Numbered from the stretch's first letter, positions 1-6,321 are shown. The stretch is 9,121 bases of DNA from Rhodospirillales bacterium (GCA_903644035.1 CAHJXG010000118.1:1-9121); one strand, 5' to 3'. Made by a program: numbers and translations. The notes: generated by a model not told the origin, from the letters alone.

Positions 1-103
1 GGCGGCCGATGACCGCGAGCCGCGCCGGGACGCCCAGCGCCGCCCAGGCCTGGCCGGCCCGGCGGACGTCGGCGAGGAACGCAGCGGTGACAATGTCGTT
101 CAT
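1..103 (-). CDS. N-terminus of a probable aldehyde dehydrogenase (partial, runs off left edge)
   Basis: An ATG at 103 reads leftward and stays open for 34 codons to the window edge. A G-rich stretch just upstream of the ATG can serve as ribosome binding site. The visible protein begins MNDIVTAAFLADVRRAG and continues with QAWAALGVPARLAVIGR. The pattern 'A..AW..L....RL.V..R' is typical of the first helices of NAD(P)-dependent aldehyde dehydrogenases, before the cofactor domain. It diverges from a C30 carotenoid operon, where an aldehyde dehydrogenase (CrtNc/AldH type) would oxidise the terminal aldehyde of the polyene to a carboxylic acid before glycosylation. The reading frame and start are visible; the family call rests on a short segment plus context. 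The catalytic Cys and Glu lie outside the window. An acyl-CoA reductase-like member of the same superfamily is an alternative. Confidence 0.5.
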   Translation of the reverse strand, partial: MNDIVTAAFLADVRRAGQAWAALGVPARLAVIGR

Positions 104-211
104 GCCCCCACTTTCACTGAGCATCTATCCGTTCACCGAGAGAGGGATTAGGTTCCGCCGCATGTCGCCTCGTATCACTGGTTGCCTGTTTCCGTTAAAT
201 TGGACCGTCGC
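104..211. promoter_or_regulatory. Divergent intergenic region, presumed to hold promoters for both directions
   Basis: This 108-bp gap separates the leftward aldehyde dehydrogenase-like gene from crtN, so both promoters should lie here. It is less GC-rich than its flanks, with A/T-rich stretches around 105-130 and 182-201. A TTAAAT/TAAATT stretch at 195-201 resembles a -10 box, but no -35 box with correct spacing was found, and it is very close to the crtN start. A GGAAC motif on the minus strand (from the GGTTCC near 151) recalls the -35 of EcfG-type sigma factors, but no CGTT -10 follows at the usual distance. No clear operator palindrome was seen. The promoter role is inferred from gene orientation. 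Confidence 0.4.
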
Positions 212-1774
212 ATGAGCCGCCGGATCGCCATCATCGGCGCGGGCCCCGGCGGCCTGGCGTCCGCCATGCTGCTGGCCAAGGCCGGCGTGGACGTCACGCT
301 CTACGAATCGCGCGACGTGGTCGGCGGCCGGTCAAGCACCATCACGGCGCCCACGGAGTCGGGCACGTTCCGCTTCGACATGGGGCCGACGTTCTTCCTG
401 TATCCGCGCGTGCTGGCCGACATCTTCGCCGCCTGCGGACGCAGCTTGGAGGACGAGGTGGAGCTGATCCGCCTCGACCCGCAATACCACCTGGTGTTCG
501 AGGGCGGCGGCGAGATCCAGGCGACCGGCGACATGGCGCGGATGGCGGCCGAGATCGCCCGCTTCTCGCCGGCCGACGCCGCCGCGCTGCCGCGCTTCAT
601 GGCCGACAACCGCAAGAAGCTCGCGGTGTTCCGCCCGGTGCTGGAGAACGCCTTCAACTCCATGCGCGACCTGATGCGGCCGCAGGTGATGCGCGGCCTG
701 TCGCGCCTGCGCCCGCACCGCAGCGTCGACAGCGACCTCGGCACCTACTTCCGGGACGAGCGGGTCCGGCTCGCCTTCAGCTTCCAGTCCAAGTACCTCG
801 GCATGTCGCCGTTCCGCTGCCCGAGCCTGTTCACCATCCTGTCCTTCATGGAATACGAGTTCGGCGTCTACCACCCGCGCGGCGGCACCGGCGCCGTGAT
901 GGCGGCCATGGCCCGCGTCGCGCGCGACCTCGGCGTCAAGATCCAGCTCGGCGAACCCGTCGAGGAGGTCTTGTTCGAGGGCCGCCGCGCCGTGGGCGTG
1001 CGCACCCGGGGCGAGGCGAAGCGCTATGACGCGCTGGTGATCAACGCGGACTTTGCGCAGACGATGACCAAGCTCGTGCCGGACAGCATCCGCCGCCGCT
1101 GGTCGGACCGCAAGATCGCCACCAAGAAGTTCTCCTGCAGCACCTTCATGATGTATCTCGGCATCGAGGGCGACGTGCCGGGCCTGTCGCACCACACGAT
1201 CTACCTGGCTGACGACTACCGCCGCAACATCGCCGAGATCGAGGCGGGCGAGGCGCCGCGACGGCCCAGCTTCTACGTGCAGAACGCCTGCGTCACCGAC
1301 CCCGCCTTGGCGCCGCCGGGCCACTCGACGCTGTATGTTCTGGTGCCCGTGGGCCACCGGATCGGAGACGGCGTGGACTGGGCAGCGGAGACGGCGCGCT
1401 ACCGGGCGCTGACCCTGCAGCGGCTGGAGCGCATCGGCATCCCCGACATCGAGAAGCGCATCCGCTTCGAGAAGATCCTTACGCCGCAGGGCTGGGAGGA
1501 CGATCTGCAGATCTACCGCGGCGCCACCTTCAACCTGGCACACAACCTCGGCCAGATGCTGCACTTCCGCCCGCGCAACCGGTTCGAGGACCTGGACGGC
1601 GTGTACCTGGTCGGCGGCGGCACGCATCCCGGATCGGGCCTGCCGGTCATCTTCGAGAGCGCCCGCATCACCTCGCGCCTGATGGCAGAGGACCTGGGCC
1701 TCGACGCGCACTGGGAGGCACCGTCCGCCATGGCGCAAGATCATTATGAGCCTGCCATAGCGGAGGCGCTGTGA
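212..1774 (+). CDS. crtN: CrtN-type C30 carotenoid desaturase (diapophytoene/dehydrosqualene desaturase family)
   Basis: A 520-residue FAD-dependent, CrtI-type carotenoid desaturase of typical family length. It should introduce conjugated double bonds into a C30 precursor at the membrane. The N-terminal Rossmann motif GAGPGG lies at residues 9-14 after the IAII strand, followed by an acidic residue ending the next strand (LYE, 30-32) and VGGRSS. FDMGPT is at about 55-60. The C-terminal FAD-contacting signature GGGTHPGSGLP is at about 468-478, followed by the FESARI helix, as in CrtN/CrtI proteins. The start chosen is the ATG at 212, with a weak GGAC about 6 nt upstream. An in-frame TTG at 182 would add ten residues before the flavin strand and is less likely. 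It is the first gene of the rightward operon. Its last residues EPAIAEAL recur in a duplicated segment just downstream. The desaturase family is certain; the C30 rather than C40 substrate is inferred from the neighbours. Confidence 0.85.
   Translation: MSRRIAIIGAGPGGLASAMLLAKAGVDVTLYESRDVVGGRSSTITAPTESGTFRFDMGPTFFLYPRVLADIFAACGRSLEDEVELIRLDPQYHLVFEGGGEIQATGDMARMAAEIARFSPADAAALPRFMADNRKKLAVFRPVLENAFNSMRDLMRPQVMRGLSRLRPHRSVDSDLGTYFRDERVRLAFSFQSKYLGMSPFRCPSLFTILSFMEYEFGVYHPRGGTGAVMAAMARVARDLGVKIQLGEPVEEVLFEGRRAVGVRTRGEAKRYDALVINADFAQTMTKLVPDSIRRRWSDRKIATKKFSCSTFMMYLGIEGDVPGLSHHTIYLADDYRRNIAEIEAGEAPRRPSFYVQNACVTDPALAPPGHSTLYVLVPVGHRIGDGVDWAAETARYRALTLQRLERIGIPDIEKRIRFEKILTPQGWEDDLQIYRGATFNLAHNLGQMLHFRPRNRFEDLDGVYLVGGGTHPGSGLPVIFESARITSRLMAEDLGLDAHWEAPSAMAQDHYEPAIAEAL
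1748..1774 (+). repeat. Direct repeat copy 1: end of crtN with SD and GTGA overlap
   Basis: This 27-bp segment encodes the last eight residues of CrtN (EPAIAEAL) and its stop. It also contains GGAGG at 1762-1766, four bases before a GTG at 1771 that overlaps the crtN stop as GTGA. It matches copy 2 (1816-1842) at 23 of 27 positions, offset 68 bp. The four mismatches are all third-codon, synonymous changes (GAG/GAA, CCT/CCC, GCG/GCC, CTG/CTA). Confidence 0.85.
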
Positions 1775-1842
1775 CAGTCTCGTACCCTCTGAGTTCAGCG
1801 CGCCTTCGGCGCGACGAACCCGCCATAGCGGAGGCCCTATGA
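1771..1842 (+). CDS. Micro-ORF (23 codons) bridging crtN and crtP
   Basis: A GTG at 1771 opens a frame of 23 codons ending in TGA at 1840-1842. It begins MTVSYPLSSARLRR and ends DEPAIAEAL, so its last eight residues repeat the C-terminus of CrtN. GGAGG at 1762-1766 lies four bases before the GTG. The start overlaps the crtN stop (GTGA) and the stop overlaps the crtP start (ATGA), so ribosomes could pass crtN, micro-ORF and crtP by coupled reinitiation. No family is recognised and no membrane segment is visible. It may be a translated linker peptide, the remnant of a gene deleted between crtN and crtP, or a by-product of a partial duplication that restored a good start context for crtP. The layout is seen directly; translation is not proven. 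Confidence 0.4.
   Translation: MTVSYPLSSARLRRDEPAIAEAL
1793..1819 (+). other. Imperfect hairpin between crtN and crtP
   Basis: Bases 1799-1804 (CGCGCC) pair with 1808-1813 (GGCGCG) around a TTC loop. After a 2x2 internal mismatch, GTTC at 1793-1796 pairs with GAAC at 1816-1819. No T-run follows, so it is a poor candidate for an intrinsic terminator. It could tune the crtN:crtP transcript ratio or protect RNA ends, or be the scar of a small palindromic insertion. The base pairing is visible; the role is inference. Confidence 0.45.
1816..1842 (+). repeat. Direct repeat copy 2: SD and ATGA start context of crtP
   Basis: This is the second copy of the 27-bp repeat (copy 1 at 1748-1774). Read in frame with the micro-ORF it encodes EPAIAEAL followed by TGA. 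It supplies the ribosome binding site of crtP: GGAGG at 1830-1834, four bases before the ATG at 1839, which overlaps the TGA as ATGA. Confidence 0.85.
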
Positions 1843-3404
1843 ACGCCATCAATCCCATCCGCAGCAGCTTGCCGGTCGGCGTCGTCGGCGCCGGCCTGGG
1901 CGGCCTGGCGGCGGCCTGCACCCTGGCGGCGCGCGGGCACAAGGTCATCCTGTTCGACAAGAACCCCTGGCTGGGCGGCAAGGCGGCGCTGCTGGAGGAG
2001 GACGGCTTCCGCTTCGACATGGGGCCGACCATCCTGACGGTCCCGGACGTGCTGGAGCGGGTGTTCACCGAGGCCGGGCGGCAGATGTCCGACTACCTGG
2101 ACCTGCGTCGCCTCGACCCGCAATGGCGCTGCTTCTTCGAGGACGGCTCCGTGCTCGACCTGCAGGAGGACGTGCCGGCGATGGCCCGGGTCATCGCGGA
2201 CTACGCGCCCGGCAGCGAGGCGGGCTATGCCGAGTTCATCGCCATGTCGGCCAAGCTGCACGAGGTGTCGGAGAAGTTCTTCTTCTGGAAGTCGGTTGAG
2301 GGCATCGGCGACACGCTCGAGTTCAAGGGCATGAACCTCGCGACGCTCAAGGACGTGCTGAGCCTGCGCATGGGCACCTCGGTCGCCGGCCAGATCAGGA
2401 AGCGGGTGCCGGACGCTCGGGTGTGCCAGATGCTGGACCACTTCGTGCAGTATGTCGGCAGCTCCCCCTACGCCTCGCCGGCCGTGCTGTGCAGCATCGC
2501 GCACATGCAGACGCAGAAGGGCGTATGGTATCCCATGGGCGGCACCCGCGCCGTGCCGCTGGCCCTCGAACGCCTGGCAGGCGAACTCGGCGTGGACCTG
2601 CGGCCCGGCACCGGCGTCGCGTCCATCCTGTCCGAAGGCGGCCGGGTCAGCGGCGTGCGCACCGAAACGGGCGAGACCGTGCCGCTGTCGGCCGTGGTCA
2701 GCAACATGGACAGCGTGCGGACCTACCGCGAGCTGGTGGGCGGCAAGCCGCAGGCGAGCTTCGCCCGGCGCTGGAAGCGGGACCCGGCGTGCTCCGGCGT
2801 CGTGCTTTACCTTGGCCTTAACCGGCGCTACGACCACCTGGCGCACCACGACTTCGTCTTCTCCCGCGACCCAGAGGAGGAGTTCGACTGGATCTACAAC
2901 AAGGGCGAGCCGGCGCCGGACCCGACCTGCTACATCGCCGCCCCCTCCGGCACCGAGCCGGGCGTGGCGCCGCCGGGCGGCGAGGCGCTGTATGTGCTGG
3001 TGCACACCCCGTTCCTCCGCCCGCACCACGACTGGTCGAAGATGTTCCCAGCCTACCGCCAGGTCATCCTCGACAAGCTCGCGCGCTGCGCCGGGATGCC
3101 GGACCTGGCCGAGCGCATCGTGTTCGAGCGCCATCTGACGCCGCAGGACATCCATGAGCGCTACCGCGTGCTCGACGGCGCTATCTACGGCCTCGCGAGC
3201 CACGGCAAGGTCAACGGCGCGTTCAAGCCCGGCAACCGGTCGCGCGACCTGCCGGGCCTGTACTTGGCGGGCGGCGCCGCGCATCCCGGCCCCGGCATGC
3301 CGATGGTGCTGATGAGCGGCTGGATCGCCGCCGACAGCCTGTCGCAGGACATGGCCCCGGCGAGCGGCACCCAAACGCCAGCCCTGGCGCTCGCCAGTGC
3401 CTGA
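1839..3404 (+). CDS. crtP: CrtP-type carotenoid oxygenase/desaturase (FAD-dependent)
   Basis: A 521-residue second member of the CrtI-like FAD-dependent family. In C30 pathways a CrtN/CrtP pair divides the work: one desaturates and the other oxidises the terminal methyl groups to aldehydes. Visible features are the flavin motif GAGLGG at 17-22 after the VGVV strand, the acidic strand end (LFD, 38-40) with LGGKAA, FDMGPT at 59-64, YPMGGTRAVPLALERLA in the middle, and the C-terminal FAD motif AGGAAHPGPGMP at about 477-488 followed by an MSGWIAAD helix. The AAHPGPGMP variant differs from the GTHPGSGLP of its neighbour and suggests a separate subfamily. The ATG at 1839 has a good GGAGG four bases upstream. 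The family is certain. Which of the two desaturases carries the oxygenase step is inferred from gene order and the divergent C-terminal motif. Confidence 0.78.
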   Translation: MNAINPIRSSLPVGVVGAGLGGLAAACTLAARGHKVILFDKNPWLGGKAALLEEDGFRFDMGPTILTVPDVLERVFTEAGRQMSDYLDLRRLDPQWRCFFEDGSVLDLQEDVPAMARVIADYAPGSEAGYAEFIAMSAKLHEVSEKFFFWKSVEGIGDTLEFKGMNLATLKDVLSLRMGTSVAGQIRKRVPDARVCQMLDHFVQYVGSSPYASPAVLCSIAHMQTQKGVWYPMGGTRAVPLALERLAGELGVDLRPGTGVASILSEGGRVSGVRTETGETVPLSAVVSNMDSVRTYRELVGGKPQASFARRWKRDPACSGVVLYLGLNRRYDHLAHHDFVFSRDPEEEFDWIYNKGEPAPDPTCYIAAPSGTEPGVAPPGGEALYVLVHTPFLRPHHDWSKMFPAYRQVILDKLARCAGMPDLAERIVFERHLTPQDIHERYRVLDGAIYGLASHGKVNGAFKPGNRSRDLPGLYLAGGAAHPGPGMPMVLMSGWIAADSLSQDMAPASGTQTPALALASA

Positions 3405-4188
3405 AGCGCCGGCGCCCGACCCGATCGCGACACGGTCGGGCCGGGCGTTCTGGGCCTTCGGCTGGTATCTTCGCTGGTATTTCTATCGGAAATTCCATGC
3501 AGTGCGCATGTCCCATGCCGGCCGGCCGCACGGTTTCGCCGACCGGCCGCTCATCATCTACGGCAACCATCCATCGTGGTGGGACCCGGCGCTCTATATC
3601 CTGCTCTGCACCGTCCTGTTCCCCGGCCGCCGCGGCTACGGCCCGATGGACGCCAAGGCGCTCGGCAATTACGGCGTGTTCGAGCGCATGGGCGTGTTCG
3701 GCATCGCGCTCGACACCCCACGCGGCGCGGCGCGCTTTCTGTCCACCAGCCTCCGCATCCTGTCCGACTCCGCCAGCATCCTGTGGATCACCGCGGAAGG
3801 CGAGTTCGCCGATGTGCGGCGGCGCCCCCTGCAGCTCCGCCCCGGCATCGCCCACCTGGCGCGCCGCGTGCCCGGCGCCGTGATCCTGCCGCTCGCCGTC
3901 GAGTATTCGTTCTGGAACGAAAGCCGGCCCGAGGCGCTGGTGCGCTTCGGCGATCCCATCGAGAGCGGGCGGCAGCGCACCGTCGCCGGGTGGACCGGCC
4001 ACCTGGAGGCTGAGCTGACCCGCACCATGGATGGCCTCGCGGCCGAGGCGGTGCGGCGCGACCCGCGGCAGTTCCAGACGCTGCTGCGCGGCGGCGGCGG
4101 CGTCGGGGGTATCTACGACCTGTATCGCCGCAGCCGGGCGCTCGCCGCCGGCCGGCGGTTCGACCCGCGGCACGAGTCGCGGGAATGA
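3397..4188 (+). CDS. PlsC-family acyltransferase, probable carotenoid glycoside acyltransferase
   Basis: A 263-residue lysophospholipid acyltransferase-like (PlsC/LPLAT) protein. The catalytic HX4D motif is NHPSWWDP, with His58 and Asp63. The EGEF block (134-137) and an RPG (148-150) fit the later acyl-acceptor blocks, and AVILPLAVEY (161-170) fits the last conserved strand. The aromatic, basic N-terminus (FWAFGWYLRWYFYRKFHAVR, 18-37) probably lies on the membrane surface. The start is a GTG at 3397 inside the end of crtP (8-nt overlap) without a clear SD, so coupling is likely. The next ATG, near 3508, would cut off the N-terminal helix. Its stop overlaps the glycosyltransferase start (ATGA). 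Between carotenoid genes it probably transfers a fatty acyl chain to a glycosylated C30 acid, the step CrtO performs in staphylococci, although CrtO belongs to a different family. A role in ordinary phospholipid synthesis cannot be excluded. Confidence 0.82.
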   Translation: MPEAPAPDPIATRSGRAFWAFGWYLRWYFYRKFHAVRMSHAGRPHGFADRPLIIYGNHPSWWDPALYILLCTVLFPGRRGYGPMDAKALGNYGVFERMGVFGIALDTPRGAARFLSTSLRILSDSASILWITAEGEFADVRRRPLQLRPGIAHLARRVPGAVILPLAVEYSFWNESRPEALVRFGDPIESGRQRTVAGWTGHLEAELTRTMDGLAAEAVRRDPRQFQTLLRGGGGVGGIYDLYRRSRALAAGRRFDPRHESRE

Positions 4189-5276
4189 CGGCGCTGGCTG
4201 GCATCGCGTTGTTCCTGGCGGTCGGCCCGTTGCTGCTGGGGCTGTGGAACCTCCGGCTCTACAGCACGCCGGCCCTGGCCACCGGCTGCCCCCAGGTCTC
4301 CGTGCTGATCCCTGCCCGCAACGAGGAGGCCAACATCGCCGCCGCCTGCGCGGCCGTGCTGGCGAGCGAGGGGGTGGAGCTTGAGCTGGTCGTGCTGGAC
4401 GACGCCTCGACCGACCGCACCCCGGCGATCCTGGCGGGGATCACCGACCCGCGGCTGCGCGTCGCAGCGGCGCCGAAGCTGCCGCCGGGCTGGTCGGGGA
4501 AGCAACATGCGTGCAGCGTGCTCGGCGGCCTCGCCCGGTATGAGCTGATGGTGTTCGTCGACGCCGACGTGCGGCTCGCGCCCGACGCGCTGAGCCGCAT
4601 GGCCGGGACGATGCAGCGGCACGACGTGGGGCTGGCCAGCGGCTTTCCGGCGCAGGACACGGTCACTTGGTCGGAGCAGCTGCTGATCCCGCTGATCCAC
4701 TTTCTGCTGCTGGGGTTCCTGCCCATCGCGGCGATGCTGCGCCTGCCCGCGGTCGGCCTCGGCGCCGGCTGCGGCCAGCTGTTCATCGTCCGGCGCGACG
4801 CCTACATGCGCGCCGGCGGCCACGCGGCGATCAAGGCGTCGCTGCATGACGGGCTGATGCTGCCCCGCGCCTTTCGCCGGGCGGGGTCGATGACCCGGCT
4901 GTTCGACGCAAGCGGCTTCGCGCGCTGCCGCATGTATGCCAACGCCGCACAGGTCTGGGAGGGGTTATGCAAGAACGCGACGGAGGGTATGGCGAAGCCC
5001 CGGGCGCTGCCGGTTTGGACGGTGATCCTGGGAGGCGGCCAGATCCTGCCGGCCGTGCTGATGCTGGTGGCGCCGGGCCGGACCGCCGGGCTGGCCCTGC
5101 TGGCGTCGGTCGGGTTCCGCCTGGTGCTGGCGGCGCGGTTCCGCCAGCCCTGGCTTGCCGCCCTGCTGCACCCGCTGGGCGTGCTGGCGCTGCTGGTCGT
5201 GCAGTGGTGGTCGCTGATCCGCGCCGCCCGCGGCCGGCCCGCCACCTGGCGCGGCCGGGCCTATACGGCGCAGTAG
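4185..5276 (+). CDS. crtQ: Family 2 glycosyltransferase, membrane-bound, CrtQ-like
   Basis: A 363-residue GT-A fold glycosyltransferase. A hydrophobic segment at 4-22 is followed by the nucleotide-sugar strand VSVLIPARNEEANI (38-51), LDDASTDRT (71-79), LPPGWSGKQHAC (99-110), the metal-binding DAD at 126-128 within VFVDADVRL, and the probable catalytic Asp222 in LHDGLMLPR. Further hydrophobic segments near 168-186 and 279-345 indicate a multi-pass membrane protein with the active site on the cytoplasmic face. Similar proteins include CrtQ (diaponeurosporenoate glycosyltransferase) and HpnB-like hopanoid-associated enzymes. In this operon the likely acceptor is a carboxylated C30 carotenoid, giving a glycosyl ester for the acyltransferase upstream. 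The ATG at 4185 overlaps the previous stop (ATGA). The family is certain; the acceptor is inferred from neighbours, and the symbol is tentative. Confidence 0.78.
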   Translation: MTALAGIALFLAVGPLLLGLWNLRLYSTPALATGCPQVSVLIPARNEEANIAAACAAVLASEGVELELVVLDDASTDRTPAILAGITDPRLRVAAAPKLPPGWSGKQHACSVLGGLARYELMVFVDADVRLAPDALSRMAGTMQRHDVGLASGFPAQDTVTWSEQLLIPLIHFLLLGFLPIAAMLRLPAVGLGAGCGQLFIVRRDAYMRAGGHAAIKASLHDGLMLPRAFRRAGSMTRLFDASGFARCRMYANAAQVWEGLCKNATEGMAKPRALPVWTVILGGGQILPAVLMLVAPGRTAGLALLASVGFRLVLAARFRQPWLAALLHPLGVLALLVVQWWSLIRAARGRPATWRGRAYTAQ

Positions 5277-5290
5277 CGGGGCTGGCGACG

Positions 5291-5671
5291 ATGCTGGCAG
5301 GCGGCGTGCAGGCGGCGAAGCTGGAGGTCGTCGTGGGCAACATCCGCAGCGGCAAGGGCCATGTCCGCGTGGCCGTCTGCTCGCCGGACACGTTCCTCAA
5401 GGAGACCTGCCAATGGCACGGCCATGGCAAGGCCACGCCCGGCGAGGTCACGGTTACGCTGGAGGTGCCGCCCGGCACCTGGGCGGCACAGGCCTATCAG
5501 GATGAGGATGACATCGGGAGGATTACCCGCAACTTCCTGGGCTTGCCGACCGTGGGCATCGGCTTCAGCAACGACGCGCCCTTCCGCTTTGGCCCGCCGA
5601 GCTTCGCCGACGCCGCCTTCCGTCTGGCACCCGGCGGCGGCCGCATCCGCTTCAACCTGCGTTATTTCTAA
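5291..5671 (+). CDS. DUF2141 family protein, probably exported
   Basis: With the ATG at 5291 this is a 126-residue protein of the DUF2141 family. The core starts KLEVVVGNIRSGKGHVRVAV, followed by two cysteines (30 and 40). The family's characteristic region follows: GTWAAQAYQDEDD, then RNFLGLPTVGIGFSND. The function of the family is unknown; members are usually small exported beta-rich proteins. The sequence VQA just before the core looks like a signal-peptidase site, but from ATG 5291 only eight residues precede it, too few for a signal peptide. An in-frame GTG at 5204 or 5207, inside the glycosyltransferase gene, would add about 28 residues: an arginine-rich segment and GLYGAVAGLATMLAGG, a plausible signal peptide. 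Against that, GGGG at 5278-5281 supports 5291. The gene lies 14 nt after the glycosyltransferase stop and 10 nt before the ferredoxin gene, so it belongs to the operon. Confidence 0.78.
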   Translation: MLAGGVQAAKLEVVVGNIRSGKGHVRVAVCSPDTFLKETCQWHGHGKATPGEVTVTLEVPPGTWAAQAYQDEDDIGRITRNFLGLPTVGIGFSNDAPFRFGPPSFADAAFRLAPGGGRIRFNLRYF

Positions 5672-5681
5672 GGAAAACCCG

Positions 5682-6023
5682 ATGGGCGTCCCATTGCCGA
5701 CTGATCCGCCCCCATATTTCGACGCGCATCTGTTCGTCTGCACCAACCGCCGTCCGGACGGGCACAAGCGCGGCTCCTGCGCCGCCCGCGGATCGGAGAC
5801 GCTGCGGGACTACATGAAGGCGCGGGCGAAGGAGCTTGGCATCACGAACCTCCGGGTGAACTCCGCCGGTTGCCTCGACCGCTGCGAACTGGGTCCCTGC
5901 CTGGTCATCTACCCGGAGGGCGTCTGGTACCGGATCGACAGCCCCGCCGACGTGGACGCCGTGCTGCAGGCGCATGTCGTCGAGGGCGGACGTGCTACGG
6001 CGTTGATGCTGGCGCGGGACTGA
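5682..6023 (+). CDS. Thioredoxin-like [2Fe-2S] ferredoxin
   Basis: A 113-residue protein of the thioredoxin-like (Shethna/NuoE-type) [2Fe-2S] ferredoxin family. Cys20 and Cys33 (VCTNRRPDGHKRGSC) with Cys64 and Cys68 (SAGCLDRCELGPC) give the C-x12-C...C-x3-C ligand pattern of the family; Cys73 is an extra cysteine. The motif LVIYPEGVWYRI (74-85) and the C-terminal D..DAVL..H segment fit the fold. The ATG at 5682 has AAGGA at 5670-5674, seven bases upstream. It lies 10 nt after the DUF2141 gene and is probably the last gene of the carotenoid operon. It may pass electrons to or from an oxidative step of the pathway, but the CrtN/CrtP type normally uses FAD with oxygen or quinones, so that is only an inference. 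Its 3' end overlaps the convergent ferredoxin gene by 29 bp. Confidence 0.88.
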   Translation: MGVPLPTDPPPYFDAHLFVCTNRRPDGHKRGSCAARGSETLRDYMKARAKELGITNLRVNSAGCLDRCELGPCLVIYPEGVWYRIDSPADVDAVLQAHVVEGGRATALMLARD

Positions 6024-6321
6024 GCCGGGCCAGCACCTGCACCACGTCCGCACCTTCTGGGACTGCGAGCATCTGGCCGGGTTGCGTGCTGCTCACCGCC
6101 GTCACGGCGCGCTTGGGGCAAAGCCCGAGGCAGCCGACCTCGATCACCCGCATCTCGCGCCGGCGTCCGGCGGCCTTCAGCGCGTCCTTCAGCACCTCTG
6201 CCAGGCCGTGCTTGCCTTTCCTGCCGAAGCCGCCGTGCAGCTTGCGGCTGCATTTCCCGCAAACCATGGCGATCTCGCGCCAAGGAGCCTGGGTCGTTGG
6301 GATGGCGTCATCGCTGGGCAT
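5995..6321 (-). CDS. Second thioredoxin-like ferredoxin, variant cysteine spacing
   Basis: A 108-residue protein on the minus strand resembling (2Fe-2S) ferredoxin-domain proteins. The C-terminal half carries Cys64 and Cys68 in VGCLGLCPKRAV, the usual second ligand pair. The N-terminal half has MVCGKCSRK (Cys21, Cys24): two cysteines three apart rather than the C-x10-12-C of the standard family. Arg34 stands where the second ligand would be expected. The cluster may therefore differ, or one of the paired cysteines may not bind iron. The ATG at 6321 is chosen because the segment APWREIAMVCGKC looks like the first strand of the domain. An internal ATG at 6267 would start at MVCGKC and is possible. 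It overlaps the convergent ferredoxin gene by 29 bp at its 3' end and diverges from the small extended-SD gene. Its redox partner is unknown. Confidence 0.75.
   Translation of the reverse strand: MPSDDAIPTTQAPWREIAMVCGKCSRKLHGGFGRKGKHGLAEVLKDALKAAGRRREMRVIEVGCLGLCPKRAVTAVSSTQPGQMLAVPEGADVVQVLARLSPAPASTP

Noticed and set aside
182..211. TTG start at 182 extending crtN by ten residues
   Set aside because: The added residues precede the flavin-binding strand without family support, and the ATG at 212 places the Rossmann motif at the usual distance from the N-terminus.
104..211. EcfG-type promoter driving the leftward gene
   Set aside because: A GGAAC-like -35 is present on the minus strand, but no CGTT -10 occurs at 16-17 bp.
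1793..1819. Rho-independent terminator between crtN and crtP
   Set aside because: No T-run follows the hairpin, and the overlapping stops and starts point to continued translation into crtP.
332..3374. Two very long minus-strand open frames (332-2068 and 1668-3374) opposite crtN and crtP
   Set aside because: They are His/Ala/Arg-rich mirror frames of GC-rich genes, contain no recognisable domain, and lie opposite two clear FAD-dependent desaturases.
4967..5290. Upstream start at 4967 for the DUF2141 frame
   Set aside because: It would overlap most of the last third of the glycosyltransferase gene and encode low-complexity Ala/Arg/Pro sequence. Only the last 28 codons or so before 5291 are a realistic extension.
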